The notes: generated by a model not told the origin, from the sequence alone. DNA of 64,000 nt from Lachnoclostridium phytofermentans ISDg (GCF_000018685.1 NC_010001.1:1752001-1816000), one strand, 5' to 3'. Positions 16,578 through 25,511 are shown, numbered from the stretch's first letter. A program made the numbers and translations.

Positions 16578-17135
16578 TTGGATACTTGTAGGAGAGCAGT
16601 TTTTTTAGATATGCAAGGTACTTTAGGTGGTAATGGTGTAGATGATATTAGTACATTTGAATTTTACCCTTTCGCGATCAATGCTATAAAAAAACTAAAT
16701 CAAAATAAGCTATTAGCAATTGTTATCACAAACCAAAGTAATATATCAAGAGGTTACATTTCTCAAAAGGACTTCGATGAAAAGATGAATATGTTAAATC
16801 TAGTATTGTCGAAACAAGATGCATATCTTGACGACATCTATTGCTGTCCACATACTAGAAAAGATCAATGTAATTGCAAAAAGCCTTTAACAGGACTGAT
16901 TGATAGAGCTATGAAAGAGCATAACATAGATTTGAAACATAGTTTTGTAATCGGTGATATGGGTATGAGTGATATTGTTTTGGCAAGTAATATTGGGGCA
17001 AAAGGTATCCTTGTATTGACTGGTGCAGGCAAAGGAAGTTTGTCTGAATATAGAGACACTTGGGCTAACTATGAAGCTGATTACATAGCAGACAATGTTC
17101 TTGAAGCAGTGAATTGGATCTTGGATAATAAATGA
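16578..17135 (+). CDS. HAD-family phosphatase, histidinol-phosphate/GmhB-like, with altered DxD motif
   Basis: A 185-residue HAD hydrolase of the GmhB (heptose bisphosphatase) type. Motif I reads FLDMQGTLG instead of the usual DxDGT, so the general acid/base Asp at +2 is Gln. Motif II (ITNQSNISRGY), the zinc-loop pattern (CCPHTRKDQCNCKKP) and motif IV (VIGDMGMSDIVLASNIGAKG) are present. The second Asp of motif IV is offset, as GDMGMSD. TTG is the start, with GGAGG 9 bases upstream. A degraded copy of its 3' end lies at 22277-22545. Substrate unknown; activity uncertain. Confidence 0.85.
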   Translation: MDTCRRAVFLDMQGTLGGNGVDDISTFEFYPFAINAIKKLNQNKLLAIVITNQSNISRGYISQKDFDEKMNMLNLVLSKQDAYLDDIYCCPHTRKDQCNCKKPLTGLIDRAMKEHNIDLKHSFVIGDMGMSDIVLASNIGAKGILVLTGAGKGSLSEYRDTWANYEADYIADNVLEAVNWILDNK

Positions 17136-17380
17136 GCATAAATATGTATAATTAATGGCCATGCAAATGGATTATTGATGATGTAGAGAGGCTTTGTTTC
17201 GAAGAGGTTATGGATTTTTAAGATGGATATATAGTAGATATTTTATTTGTTATGTAGTACTATTAATAGAAGGCGGTTTATATTCTAACCGGTTATCCAA
17301 TTACTTTGGTATAGAATTATAGATTAGTCGATCTATTACCTACTAGTACATAAAAACTATGAAAATGTGGAGGTAAGCTA
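17136..17380. other. Intergenic, decayed sequence after the HAD gene
   Basis: No intact gene is seen. The stretch is collinear with 22380-22545, including a shared ATAGAATTATAGATT segment. This suggests that both are remnants of one lost gene that followed the phosphatase. Confidence 0.4.
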
Positions 17381-17956
17381 ATGAATTACAATGATTTTCA
17401 ATGGACAATCGAAACGCAATATGAAGTAGTAGAAGATGGAATACATATTTATGCGCCTGCTAAAACTGATTATTTTGTAAATCCAGCTGATGGAAAAGTT
17501 GTTACGGATGCGCCATTTTTCTATAAGGAGGTTGAGGGAGATTTTGTTCTTAGAGCAAAGGTAAGCCATGATTTCGTATCAACTTATGACGCATGCGTAT
17601 TACTTGCGTTAGAAAACGAAAAGCTTTGGGCGAAGGCTTGTTTTGAGTATACAGATTTGGGTACTCACTCTGTTGTTACCGTTATGACAAATGAGAGATC
17701 AGACGATGCCAATGGTGTCGATGTGGACGGAGATGAAGTCTGGCTTCAGTTAAGCCGTAAGGATAATCTCTTTGCGATTCATTATTCACAGGATGGAAAA
17801 GAATTTAAGATGGCTAGACTTTGTAATCTTCCGATGCAGAAAAAAATTAAAGTAGGGTTAGAAGCACAATCACCAACCGGAGATGGTGGATCAAGAAGAT
17901 TTTCTAATGTTTCTTTAGAATTAAGGAGCCTTGAAGATATCCGCAAAGGAAATTAG
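17381..17956 (+). CDS. DUF1349 (concanavalin-like beta-sandwich) protein, intact copy
   Basis: A 191-residue soluble protein of the DUF1349 family, whose fold resembles concanavalin-like lectins and glucanases. Marker segments are FFYKEVEGDFVLRAKVS, CVLLALENEKLWAKACFEY and VVTVMTNERSDDANG. No signal peptide is seen. GGAGGTAAGCTA precedes the ATG. The 3' part and the following terminator are repeated almost exactly at 28428-29046, where the N-terminal coding part is lost. Confidence 0.88.
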   Translation: MNYNDFQWTIETQYEVVEDGIHIYAPAKTDYFVNPADGKVVTDAPFFYKEVEGDFVLRAKVSHDFVSTYDACVLLALENEKLWAKACFEYTDLGTHSVVTVMTNERSDDANGVDVDGDEVWLQLSRKDNLFAIHYSQDGKEFKMARLCNLPMQKKIKVGLEAQSPTGDGGSRRFSNVSLELRSLEDIRKGN

Positions 17957-18011
17957 TTGATTTGTTTTAAGTCTAATCAAAACTGATATTGTAAATTTAA
18001 TAGTTATTTGT

Positions 18012-18041
18012 GGGCAAGACCATCTTAAGTGGTTCTTGCCC
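18012..18041 (+). terminator. Hairpin terminator, GGGCAAG family, copy 1
   Basis: GGGCAAG pairs with CTTGCCC, with an inner CCA/TGG pairing separated by a mismatch. The same hairpin ends the DUF1349 copy at 29017-29046, and a variant follows the EamA gene at 36284-36313. It has no long T-run, so termination strength is uncertain. Confidence 0.6.
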
Positions 18042-18387
18042 ATGTGTATATTACAAAGAGAAAATAAAAAGATGCGGATTCATGGGATATGCTGGTATTT
18101 ACAACTAATCTTTATATAATCACGCTGATTACATCTTCTTTCTTGTGGGTACCAATTTTTGTTCTATCTTAATCCCAAATTTTAATCTGGTAGGATATTC
18201 CTACTTTTACCTAAAAACATCATTATCATAAGATTTCAAAATTCATTCATTAAGACAGAATAAATTTGATTTATCGAAGGGATATCATAGCTTTAAAGTT
18301 GAACTTATAAGGCATACCAAAAGGTAGAAAAATCTCAAATAATATTTTGTACCATATTTACATTTTCTCACAATAACTCTCTTTAAT

Positions 18388-18422
18388 AATCACATAAACA
18401 ACTTAGAGATGTTTATGTGATT
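18388..18422 (+). promoter_or_regulatory. 13-bp perfect inverted repeat in the lysin leader
   Basis: AATCACATAAACA at 18388-18400 is exactly mirrored by TGTTTATGTGATT at 18410-18422, with a 9-base loop. It ends only 10 bases before the AGGAGG ribosome site of the lysin. It could be an operator, or an RNA hairpin controlling translation. Confidence 0.5.
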
Positions 18423-18443
18423 AAATTTTAGGAGGTTATTATT

Positions 18444-19535
18444 ATGGCAAATGGAGACAATGCCAGTGTAACACTGGCAAAGATTCGCGCGGGTACAGCA
18501 TATTTTCAACAGGACTCTACCACGTATAGCGATGAACTTAAGGCAGTTCAAAAGGCTCTGTATTTGTACGGCTATTGTCCAGGAGGAGCTCCTGATGGAT
18601 ACTTTGGATCAGGTATGCTCGGTGCAGTAAAGGGATTCCAAAACGAAAATGGTCTACTCAATGACGGTCTTTTTGGCCAAAGTAGTCTAACAAAGCTGGA
18701 AGCTTGGTCTGGCACTATCTATGGTACTCCGACTGCAACACCATCTCTTGATCAAGTTCGAAATGGTCTGGACTATTATCATTCCGGGGACACTGGGACT
18801 CCAGTTACCACTATCCGCACTTTATTGAACAATAAGGGTTACACTTGCGCTTCTACTGGTAGCTATGATGCCGATCTGGTGAACGTTGTCAAGAGCTTCC
18901 AGACCGCTATGGGATTAAGTTCTGACGGCTCTGCAGGTCAGGGTACTCTTGCAGCTTTAGAAGATACTATCTCTGATACCGCTTGGCTGTCCTCTGGAAC
19001 TGTAAATCTTACTGCGGGTAAGTTGGCTAGGGTAGGATTCAAGAACATTCTATTGCGCAGAGATATTGTGACACTTCTAAACAATGCTCTCAATACTCAT
19101 AGTATTAATACCAAAGAGAAGGTAAAGCAGTTTTTAGCGCAGTGTAAGGCAGAAACAGACTCAGGTGCGTCGCTGGTGGAATATATTTATAGACCTGGAA
19201 CAACGGGTACTGCGAGCTATGCACCTTATTATGGAGCCGGATTTCTACAACTTACATGGTCTGATGCATATACTCAATACAAGGCATATAAGGGTGATTC
19301 AAAAATTTTGTCTCCTGGCGAATATGCTACACAGCATGTGGCTATCGCATACCCTGGAGATAGCGCTGGATGGTTTTGGAATACGTATAAGTCTTTTAAT
19401 AACAACTCCGTTGTTGACTGGTCTGGAACTGCTCAGAGCATCTGTACTACTCTGACTACTAAAATCACCGGAAGCTCTTCTGGAGCAACAACTAGATATA
19501 ATAATTATCAGCAAATTAGTAATGTATTGAAATAA
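18444..19535 (+). CDS. Peptidoglycan hydrolase: two PG-binding domains plus GH19-like lysozyme domain
   Basis: A 363-residue protein. Two peptidoglycan_binding_1-type repeats cover about residues 25-90 (ALYLYGYCPGGAPDGYFGSG) and 105-175 (LLNNKGYTCASTGSYD). A C-terminal GH19 chitinase-like catalytic domain covers about 185-360. The likely catalytic Glu is in FLAQCKAETDSG, and YYGAGFLQLTWSDAYTQY is the family signature. No signal peptide is seen, so release by a holin, lysis or another route is implied. Phage endolysins have this build, but no other phage genes are adjacent. Confidence 0.88.
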   Translation: MANGDNASVTLAKIRAGTAYFQQDSTTYSDELKAVQKALYLYGYCPGGAPDGYFGSGMLGAVKGFQNENGLLNDGLFGQSSLTKLEAWSGTIYGTPTATPSLDQVRNGLDYYHSGDTGTPVTTIRTLLNNKGYTCASTGSYDADLVNVVKSFQTAMGLSSDGSAGQGTLAALEDTISDTAWLSSGTVNLTAGKLARVGFKNILLRRDIVTLLNNALNTHSINTKEKVKQFLAQCKAETDSGASLVEYIYRPGTTGTASYAPYYGAGFLQLTWSDAYTQYKAYKGDSKILSPGEYATQHVAIAYPGDSAGWFWNTYKSFNNNSVVDWSGTAQSICTTLTTKITGSSSGATTRYNNYQQISNVLK

Positions 19536-19547
19536 TAAGACAAAATG

Positions 19548-19597
19548 AAAGGGCTGTTTCAAAACTAATTGACAAATTAATCGAGAACAGCCCCTTT
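19548..19597 (+). terminator. Strong hairpin after the lysin gene
   Basis: AAAGGGCTGTT pairs with AACAGCCCCTTT across an AT-rich inner stem (TAATT/AATTA). The GGGCTGTT arm resembles the IS1182 terminal sequence found at 27228 and 62321. It is a likely terminator of the lysin gene or an IS-end relic. Confidence 0.6.
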
Positions 19598-19599
19598 AA

Positions 19600-19885
19600 G
19601 TACACCATGCTAGTCATAACTAGGTAGTGAAAGTCTGCTATAGGGGCAAACAGTTGCCACCAATTGGCCAAGCGTAAGGGTGCAGTTCGTGAGGACGAAT
19701 CTGAAGGAAGTGTGGTGAGCAATATTCCTACGCGAGGAACACGAATCATATCAGGTACAGAGTGAGGGGTGTTTCTGTTAAACAAGATAATGCCAAATAA
19801 ACTGCAAGGATACATCAGTGTAAATGTGACGATACGCTGAAGGAGGACCTAGGCTTACTTGAATATGAGTCCGGGAAAATTAATT
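19600..19885 (+). ncRNA. Probable 5' fragment of a group II intron (domain I)
   Basis: Non-coding, GC-richer sequence with segments typical of the 5' ribozyme part of bacterial group II introns: GGTAGTGAAAGTCTGCTA near the start, CCAAGCGTAAGGGTGCAG and TCTGAAGGAAGTGTGG in the middle, and CGCTGAAGGAGGAC near the end. No reverse transcriptase gene and no catalytic domain V follow. It would be a truncated, inactive relic. The recognition is by eye and needs a covariance-model search. Confidence 0.45.
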
Positions 19886-19907
19886 AGTTTTTCTTAATAA
19901 CCTATTT

Positions 19908-20714
19908 TTATGGTAGAGAACAACCCCATTCTTTGATATCAATCTCCTTTGCAGACACATTCTTTTTTGTAGTAACCATCTTCCCATCAATTAGGACTTT
20001 TTCCGTGTATATGGGATTTGGAGAGCCTCCATAAGTTGCATGAAGGCTTGCCACAAGAACTAACTTAGTTCCATCGACCCGGTATTTATTTCTACCATAT
20101 TCATTAAATTCACCTCTCAGTTCCTCATAGATATAGCCTGCATTATAGTGTGGAGTCATCAATTCATCAAAACCGGTCAACTGAATATAGCCCTTCTGAT
20201 TGGGGTCATATATGTAACATAATGCAAGCTTAATTTTACCATAAATACCTAAATCTATAATGATATCATAGCTACCATCATTGTTTACATCGGCGGTTTC
20301 AAGTGGATTATGTACGGTCTCAGGCATAAAATCATCACGTAAAGTATACGATAGTTGCTGAGTAAGCTCTTTTGAATTGTTATCATAAAATTCCAAGTCG
20401 ATAACGTATCGATCTTCCCCCATTTGTTTAGTTGCAATCTTATATAAAACTTTTCCATCTACAGTGTCAATATTTCCATAGTAGAGTGAGATAACGAGGT
20501 CACCTTCTACAATCCCTGGAGAACTTTCAAATTCGTTCTCATCCAAGGCTTCAGATGGAGTAACAATTACATCATGTAAAATTGAATTTTTCATGTTGCT
20601 ATTTTTATTTCTGTCAGTTTGAAACTCTGCCTCGGTGGTCGCGCAGCCAGTTTGTAATACGGTTAGTAAGATTATTAGAATAAAAGCCAAATAAGATTTT
20701 TTTAGTAAATTCAT
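19908..20714 (-). CDS. Lipoprotein of unknown function with a calcium-loop-like motif
   Basis: A 268-residue exported lipoprotein on the minus strand, with Lys-rich n-region, hydrophobic core and lipobox LQTGC at about residues 20-24. The start at 20714 is preferred because GAAAGGAAG lies upstream; an in-frame ATG at 20750 has no site. The segment DVNNDGSYDIIIDLG resembles the Ca-binding repeats of FG-GAP/EF-type surface proteins. Function unknown. It is convergent with the intron-like relic. Confidence 0.8.
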   Translation of the reverse strand: MNLLKKSYLAFILIILLTVLQTGCATTEAEFQTDRNKNSNMKNSILHDVIVTPSEALDENEFESSPGIVEGDLVISLYYGNIDTVDGKVLYKIATKQMGEDRYVIDLEFYDNNSKELTQQLSYTLRDDFMPETVHNPLETADVNNDGSYDIIIDLGIYGKIKLALCYIYDPNQKGYIQLTGFDELMTPHYNAGYIYEELRGEFNEYGRNKYRVDGTKLVLVASLHATYGGSPNPIYTEKVLIDGKMVTTKKNVSAKEIDIKEWGCSLP

Positions 20715-22008
20715 AATAAAACAAGTCTTCCTTTCAAATAATTTAGTCATATAATGACGTAGTAATAAATCGAGTAAGGATTATCTTTTTGAGGTAAGCG
20801 CTAGAAGGATGCTTCCGTAACTTTGCTGCTATGCAGCAATCATGTTCGTAGTACTAACTCGTCGTAGGAGAACTCGCAGGCACGGCCGATGTCCTATCTG
20901 GTAGGATAGGATATACAAGCGGATTGAACAATAGTTGGGACAAGTTTTTTACAATGTCTTCAAACAGTTTTTTATATATTTTCTGTTCGAGTATTGGTTA
21001 TGCGCGGATTCAGTTATGATGGGAATTTATAATCCCCGGCGTTCCCGTCGGAAATGAGTTTTGATACTAAAATCTTCCTGACAACTCGTGTCGTATATTG
21101 ACTGGCGATACCGATTAGTGGACTCATAAAGATTACGCATAATCTTCGGTTCTTAATTCATGTTTATACTTTAAGGCCGTTCATTATTCATCCCTCCTAT
21201 AAAAGTAATATTATGGTAATCTGTACTTAAAGTTTAGCGCAGCAATTTTATTGCGTCAATCTGAAATTTGCATTATTTTATATTTTCTTTAATGACGCAA
21301 AAAATGCTATTTTGGGCAGTGGATGCGGATGGGAACAGGTGCTTTCTCTCATATATAAATACATTGATATTGTGATGAATGAATTGAGAAGAAAATCATA
21401 CTGTCAGAAAACGTTCAGGATGCTGCTTTCTGCTCCAAGAGATAAGATCATTAGTATGCTTTGCATGAAACCGGTTGAAACAATATCATATGTTCGCGGA
21501 TTGACAGGGATAGAAATGAAGGTAAAAGAAATTTGCTGTTTTTAGTCTCGCTGTCGTTACAGGCCCTCGTGTATCGCATCATTGTAATAATGTTATAGAC
21601 TGGAGACGGAGGAATTACATCTGACACAGGAGAAAACACAGGAAAGGCTTGTTCTTCCACACAACCGCCTGAAGACGGAAGATAAACACCTCCTTATCAG
21701 AAACTGTACCCGGTAAAGGTCTCCAGGACGCAGCATCCATTGCATATATCTCCTTTAAATATCTTCATGTTGGTGGGATAACACATTTCATTGAAGTGCC
21801 AAGATCATGCATGGCTACGCTAGGGATTGGGAACTTATTTCTGAAGGTATAAAAGATGCCTTGTGAATTATAGTCGGAAGTTATCCTAACTTTTCGATTA
21901 GTTATCCTATAGTGTATCTCGGGATAATTTTAAAGTCGGGATTAGTGCTTTGAGTATGAGGTAGTTGAAATATTCCGCTACCTCATACTTAATTAAATTA
22001 TGATAGTT
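20715..22008. other. Long intergenic stretch with decayed sequence
   Basis: No intact gene was recognised in about 1.3 kb. Visible items are two hairpins (TTGCTGC/GCAGCAA near 20830 and TCCTATC/GATAGGA near 20895), a GC-richer patch at 20780-21110, and a minus-strand frame at 21027-21140 (37 codons). An AGGAGGGATGAATA ribosome-site-like sequence near 21190 on the minus strand leads only to a six-codon frame. A plus-strand frame at 21312-21545 has no clear ribosome site. The stretch looks like a graveyard of mobile or transferred DNA. Confidence 0.5.
21953..21989 (-). terminator. 12-bp perfect hairpin downstream of the short sigma-like gene
   Basis: AGTATGAGGTAG pairs exactly with CTACCTCATACT around a 13-base loop. 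On the minus strand it lies 20 bases after the stop of the gene at 22009-22113 and can end its transcript. Confidence 0.6.
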
Positions 22009-22113
22009 TCAGTTCATAGTATATTTTTTTAGCAATGGGTTAAATTTATCAATAAGTTTTGAAATCATATCACTATTACCATTTTGTATTTTAATAATAT
22101 CATCAAATAACAT
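22009..22113 (-). CDS. Very short protein resembling the N-terminus of a conjugative-element sigma-like (HTH_16) protein
   Basis: A 34-codon frame too short for most gene finders. It begins MLFDDIIKIQNG and continues MISKLIDKFNPLLKKY, the typical opening of the small sigma-70-like helix-turn-helix proteins found on Firmicute conjugative elements, which are normally well over 100 residues. GAAAGGTGGAAA lies upstream of the ATG. The DNA-binding part is missing, so it is probably a truncated remnant. Confidence 0.5.
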   Translation of the reverse strand: MLFDDIIKIQNGNSDMISKLIDKFNPLLKKYTMN

Positions 22114-22276
22114 ACTAATTTCCACCTTTCAAATAATAAAGAGATGGAATGGTAAAAAATGTAAACTTAAAGAAATGTTAATATTTTAACATCCTATCAA
22201 AGTAAAGTTTACCTGTCAAATAATGAATTAAATTGTTGACAATTCAGACAGCCTTAAGTATGAAGACGGGTGCATT

Positions 22277-22545
22277 TAAAGGAAGTTTGTCTGAATATAG
22301 AGATACTTGGGCTAACTAGCTGATTAAATATCAGACAATGTCTTGGAGCAGTAAATTGAATTTTGAATAATTAAGAGTGTATGATTGGATTATTGAGGAA
22401 GTAGATAGACATTGTTTTAAAGAGTATTATGGAATTTTGAAATGAATAAATATGAAAGTATTTTATTTCTTAATGTGAATGCAGATTATATTATAGCCAG
22501 TTATCCATATAGAATTATAGATTGGTCGATTTACCAAGGGAAAAA
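22277..22545 (+). pseudogene. Degraded copy of the 3' end of the HAD phosphatase gene and its downstream DNA
   Basis: GGAAGTTTGTCTGAATATAG followed by a near-identical ACTTGGGCTAACTA repeats the sequence starting near 17032, within the coding part for GKGSLSEYRDTWANYEA. After that the copy carries an in-frame TAG and small deletions. The similarity continues past the gene end through the ATTATTGA and ATAGAATTATAGATT segments. It is a non-functional duplicate of about 270 bases. Confidence 0.7.
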
Positions 22546-23075
22546 CTGCAGAACAGAGACTGAATCAATGACAAAAATAATGCAATTAAGCGATATTTGC
22601 GAGAGAAGTGTAACTGAATGGGTTTATAAAAATACATCGAAGCGCTAACAGGAAATTATGTAATTAGTAAGATAATTGCGTAAGATAACTACGACAAACT
22701 CAGGAATGAGAGAAAAACAAAAGAAAACTCGAAAAATAGTAATGGAGTTACTTGTTCATGAAAAAAATCGAAAGAATGTTTCAAGAGCTTATATCGCAAA
22801 TCAAGGGTAACAATGATATAATTAGAGTGATTATTTGGTAAATGAAGATGATTTTGAAAAATTTGCAGATTTGATCTTATATTTGTTCCGCCTTTTAAAA
22901 CTGCTGCCCCTCCTCCGTACGGGAGGGCACTGAAAAAGTAAGTATTAACTTGTATCTGCTGAATAAAAGTTTTATAGCTACGCATAAAATATAGATGCAA
23001 TATTAGAAATTGTAAAATAATGTTAAAAAGCATATAATAATCTATATATTAATTATTAGAGAGGATTATGATTAT
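22546..23075. other. AT-rich intergenic region
   Basis: No convincing gene is present. A short GC-rich hairpin-like patch (CCCTCC and GGGAGG near 22910) stands out. The plus-strand frame at 22442-22648 overlaps the degraded duplicate and is not credible as a gene. Confidence 0.4.
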
Positions 23076-23894
23076 ATGAAAAGAATAGTTATTTTTGTAC
23101 TTATAACGATTGCTTTATGCTCTTGTTCAAGCAAAAACAAATTTGTTACAAATAAAGATGTAGATGAAATTACTAATACACCATTTATTAAACCAACATC
23201 AACTTCAGATATTTCTGATAAAAATACTCCTACTATAGAAAATTTTCCTGAATTTACATTAGGAAAACTAAAGGAAACTACAAGTAAAGAGGATTGTATA
23301 CATTACTTTTTTGAAAGTATTACAGACTTAATTGCTTTAGAAGAATACTCAGTCAAAATAATTGAAATGGGATATGATGTAATAGGTGCCTGGAATTATG
23401 TACGTTTTCTGGATATTAGCGATTCTTCTATTAATATTCAAGAAAAACATTTTCATGCTAAAAATTCAGAAAACAACTTTATTGATATAATTGTTAAAAA
23501 TAGTAATTGTGAAATTGTAGTAGGAAAAATTACTGATACAACAAAAAATGAGATTGCATGTAAAGTTTTTGAAAAGTTAGAAGATTTTCTACGTTTTGAT
23601 AATGGTATATTATTAAGTGAAGATTTGCATGACTTACCAATGTATACATTTGGTGATGTATCTGATGAACAAGTAAAAGATTATGTAACTAAGCTAAATG
23701 ATTTGGGTCTTTATCAGATGGAGTATAAAGATAAATTTGATTCAAGAATAGATCTCTCATATGAGTATGATTTATGTAATAAAACTGGATGCATAATTAC
23801 AGTTCAATATCAAAAAGAAAAAAGTATAATGAATATAATTATAAGAAATAATGCTGCAATGATACTACAAAATTGGGCAGAAGACTTTAATTGA
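23076..23894 (+). CDS. Lipoprotein of unknown function
   Basis: A 272-residue lipoprotein: short Lys/Arg n-region, hydrophobic core and lipobox ALCSC at about residues 13-17. A Thr/Pro/Ser-rich linker (about 30-60) precedes a mixed alpha/beta domain without recognised motifs. GAGAGGA precedes the ATG. Its end abuts the IS1182 element: the stop is 8 bases before the IS terminal GGGG, so the element sits exactly where its terminator would be. Confidence 0.75.
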   Translation: MKRIVIFVLITIALCSCSSKNKFVTNKDVDEITNTPFIKPTSTSDISDKNTPTIENFPEFTLGKLKETTSKEDCIHYFFESITDLIALEEYSVKIIEMGYDVIGAWNYVRFLDISDSSINIQEKHFHAKNSENNFIDIIVKNSNCEIVVGKITDTTKNEIACKVFEKLEDFLRFDNGILLSEDLHDLPMYTFGDVSDEQVKDYVTKLNDLGLYQMEYKDKFDSRIDLSYEYDLCNKTGCIITVQYQKEKSIMNIIIRNNAAMILQNWAEDFN

Positions 23895-23946
23895 TATAAC
23901 AAGGGGGTGTTGCAAAATGACTAAATTTTAGTCATGGAGCAACGCT

Positions 23947-23954
23947 CCTTTTTT
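23947..23954 (+). repeat. Left copy of the ISL3 target-site duplication
   Basis: CCTTTTTT directly before the ISL3 left end (GGCTCTTTG). It is identical to 25403-25410. The target was the T-run of the IS1182 terminal hairpin. Confidence 0.85.
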
Positions 23955-25402
23955 GGCTCTTTGTCAAGTGTTGGGGTGGGATTTACGGAATCCCGCTCCA
24001 TTACTGTTTTTAGAGATATTTTAATGTTTAGGTTTATAATTCATGTTTTTGGGCGTGCCAAATAAGGCCCTTGCCTAGTCGTCCATTTTCTAATTAGATA
24101 GTGCAGTGTATAATTCTTGTTCGGAATCTATTGAAGTTACGCATTCCAAAAGATAATCTTTTCAGTACCTTGATTTTGTTATTGTAGCCTTCGGTAGGTC
24201 CATTTGTATATTTATATTTAAAGGCATTTAATATACCTTTTGACCAGTTTCTATAGGTTTTGGCGCAGTTCTCAAATTCAGGTATTCCTGATTTTTCAGC
24301 TGTTTTAACCCAATCCCAGAAAGCTGTTCGTTGATAAGAATACTTTTCGCTTTGGCAAATACCATAGAACCATTCTTTAAGATTGTGAGCTACTCTCAAG
24401 TCATCATTGTAAAGCAACATAAGGTCGCATGCTTTCTTGTTTTCATCCTTAAGCTTAGCGTAGCGAGTTAGTATTAGCTTTCGGCTACGTTTGTAGTATT
24501 TTCTGAGGTTTGCTGACATTGTTTTCTGGAGTCTTTTCCTTACATTTTCAATTGCCCATGTAACATACCGGATGAAATGATATTTGTCGATAATGATTGT
24601 GGCATTAGGGAAATAAGCTTTTGCTAAGTCCACGTAAGGCTGCCACATGTCACAAACGAAGAACTTCACACGGTGACGCTCTGCTCGGCTTGTTTCTTTA
24701 AAATAGGCACTTAAATGGCTCTGCGTTCTGTCCGGTAGGATATCTAGAATGCTACGTTTCTTGGCATCCAAAAGAATACATTGGTATTTTCCTGCATCCG
24801 TATCTCCCTTGAACTCATCAATTGAGATACACTCTGGAAGAGAGGGAACGGAATAGTTAATGGTGTCTAAAAGGCGGGTAACAGTATTTACCGATACATT
24901 CGTTATTTCAGCAACGGACTTGATATTTATAAGAATTCTGAGTAGGTCTATAATCTTGTAAGATAATCGTAAAGTACGCTGTTGATAAGAGGGAAGGAAA
25001 TGATATTTTTCCGTAAATCTTTTACCACACTGGCAGACATAGCGCCTTTTCTTAAGGACCAAATATGTATGCTTCATTTGAAATGGCAGATCCTTAATTT
25101 CTTGATAACGGTAATCATGAATGCGTTTGGTTTGATTACCGCAGTCAGGGCAAATATGTAAAGAAGGAGATGTTTCAATGAATATCTTTACATAGTGATC
25201 AGCATGCATAACCTTTTTGATATAAACATCTTTTAAATCTAAAAGATTTCTGGTACAATTAGAGTGCATTTATATGGAACCTCCTTTGAAAGTGGTTGTT
25301 TGGACGACGGGCATTTTCGGGGAGGCTTCTTTTATTTTATTACAAAAAAAGAAGGTTGGGAATGTGTTAAGTGATACACACCCCAACCTTTATTATAGAA
25401 CC
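23955..25402 (-). mobile_element. ISL3-family insertion sequence
   Basis: A 1.45-kb element. The imperfect terminal inverted repeats are GGCTCTTTGTCAAGTGTTGG at 23955 and, on the minus strand from 25402, GGTTCTATAATAAAGGTTGG. Both continue with GGTG. It is bounded by an exact 8-bp target duplication, the length characteristic of ISL3 elements, and encodes one transposase. The exact duplication and intact reading frame argue for a fairly recent, possibly active insertion. Confidence 0.92.
24094..25269 (-). CDS. ISL3-family transposase
   Basis: A 391-residue intact DDE transposase. An N-terminal zinc-finger region has CPDCG and CQCG pairs (about residues 38-92) followed by an HTH (SVAEITNVSVNTVTRLLD). 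The catalytic core follows, with the first Asp in CISIDEFKGD, the second in FVCDMWQPY, and a Glu in the NGPTEGYNNKIKVLKR motif. The family's usual length is about 400-430. It fills most of the IS. Confidence 0.93.
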   Translation of the reverse strand: MHSNCTRNLLDLKDVYIKKVMHADHYVKIFIETSPSLHICPDCGNQTKRIHDYRYQEIKDLPFQMKHTYLVLKKRRYVCQCGKRFTEKYHFLPSYQQRTLRLSYKIIDLLRILINIKSVAEITNVSVNTVTRLLDTINYSVPSLPECISIDEFKGDTDAGKYQCILLDAKKRSILDILPDRTQSHLSAYFKETSRAERHRVKFFVCDMWQPYVDLAKAYFPNATIIIDKYHFIRYVTWAIENVRKRLQKTMSANLRKYYKRSRKLILTRYAKLKDENKKACDLMLLYNDDLRVAHNLKEWFYGICQSEKYSYQRTAFWDWVKTAEKSGIPEFENCAKTYRNWSKGILNAFKYKYTNGPTEGYNNKIKVLKRLSFGMRNFNRFRTRIIHCTI

Positions 25403-25410
25403 CCTTTTTT
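25403..25410 (+). repeat. Right copy of the ISL3 target-site duplication
   Basis: CCTTTTTT immediately after the ISL3 right end, matching 23947-23954 base for base. Confidence 0.85.
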
Positions 25411-25511
25411 CTTGCATAGGGTTTTATCTACTTTTTTAATAGAACTAACAAAACTCCAGCTTTTTGGGTGACCTTAATAAAACTACTCTAAAAGCCAGAG
25501 TTTTCTATGCT

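Larger units (their letters stand above)
17957..18443. other. AT-rich intergenic region before the first lysin
   Basis: Beyond the terminator at 18012-18041 and the inverted repeat at 18388-18422 no gene or recognised RNA is seen in these 487 bases. Confidence 0.5.

Noticed and set aside
18444..19535. Prophage lysis module
   Set aside because: Apart from the lysin there are no holin, tail or packaging genes nearby; the two lysins may be phage-derived but no prophage is present.
21312..21545. 77-residue gene
   Set aside because: No ribosome site, no recognisable family and it is surrounded by decayed DNA.
22442..22648. Independent 68-residue gene
   Set aside because: Its DNA is collinear with the decayed region after the HAD gene and has no ribosome site.
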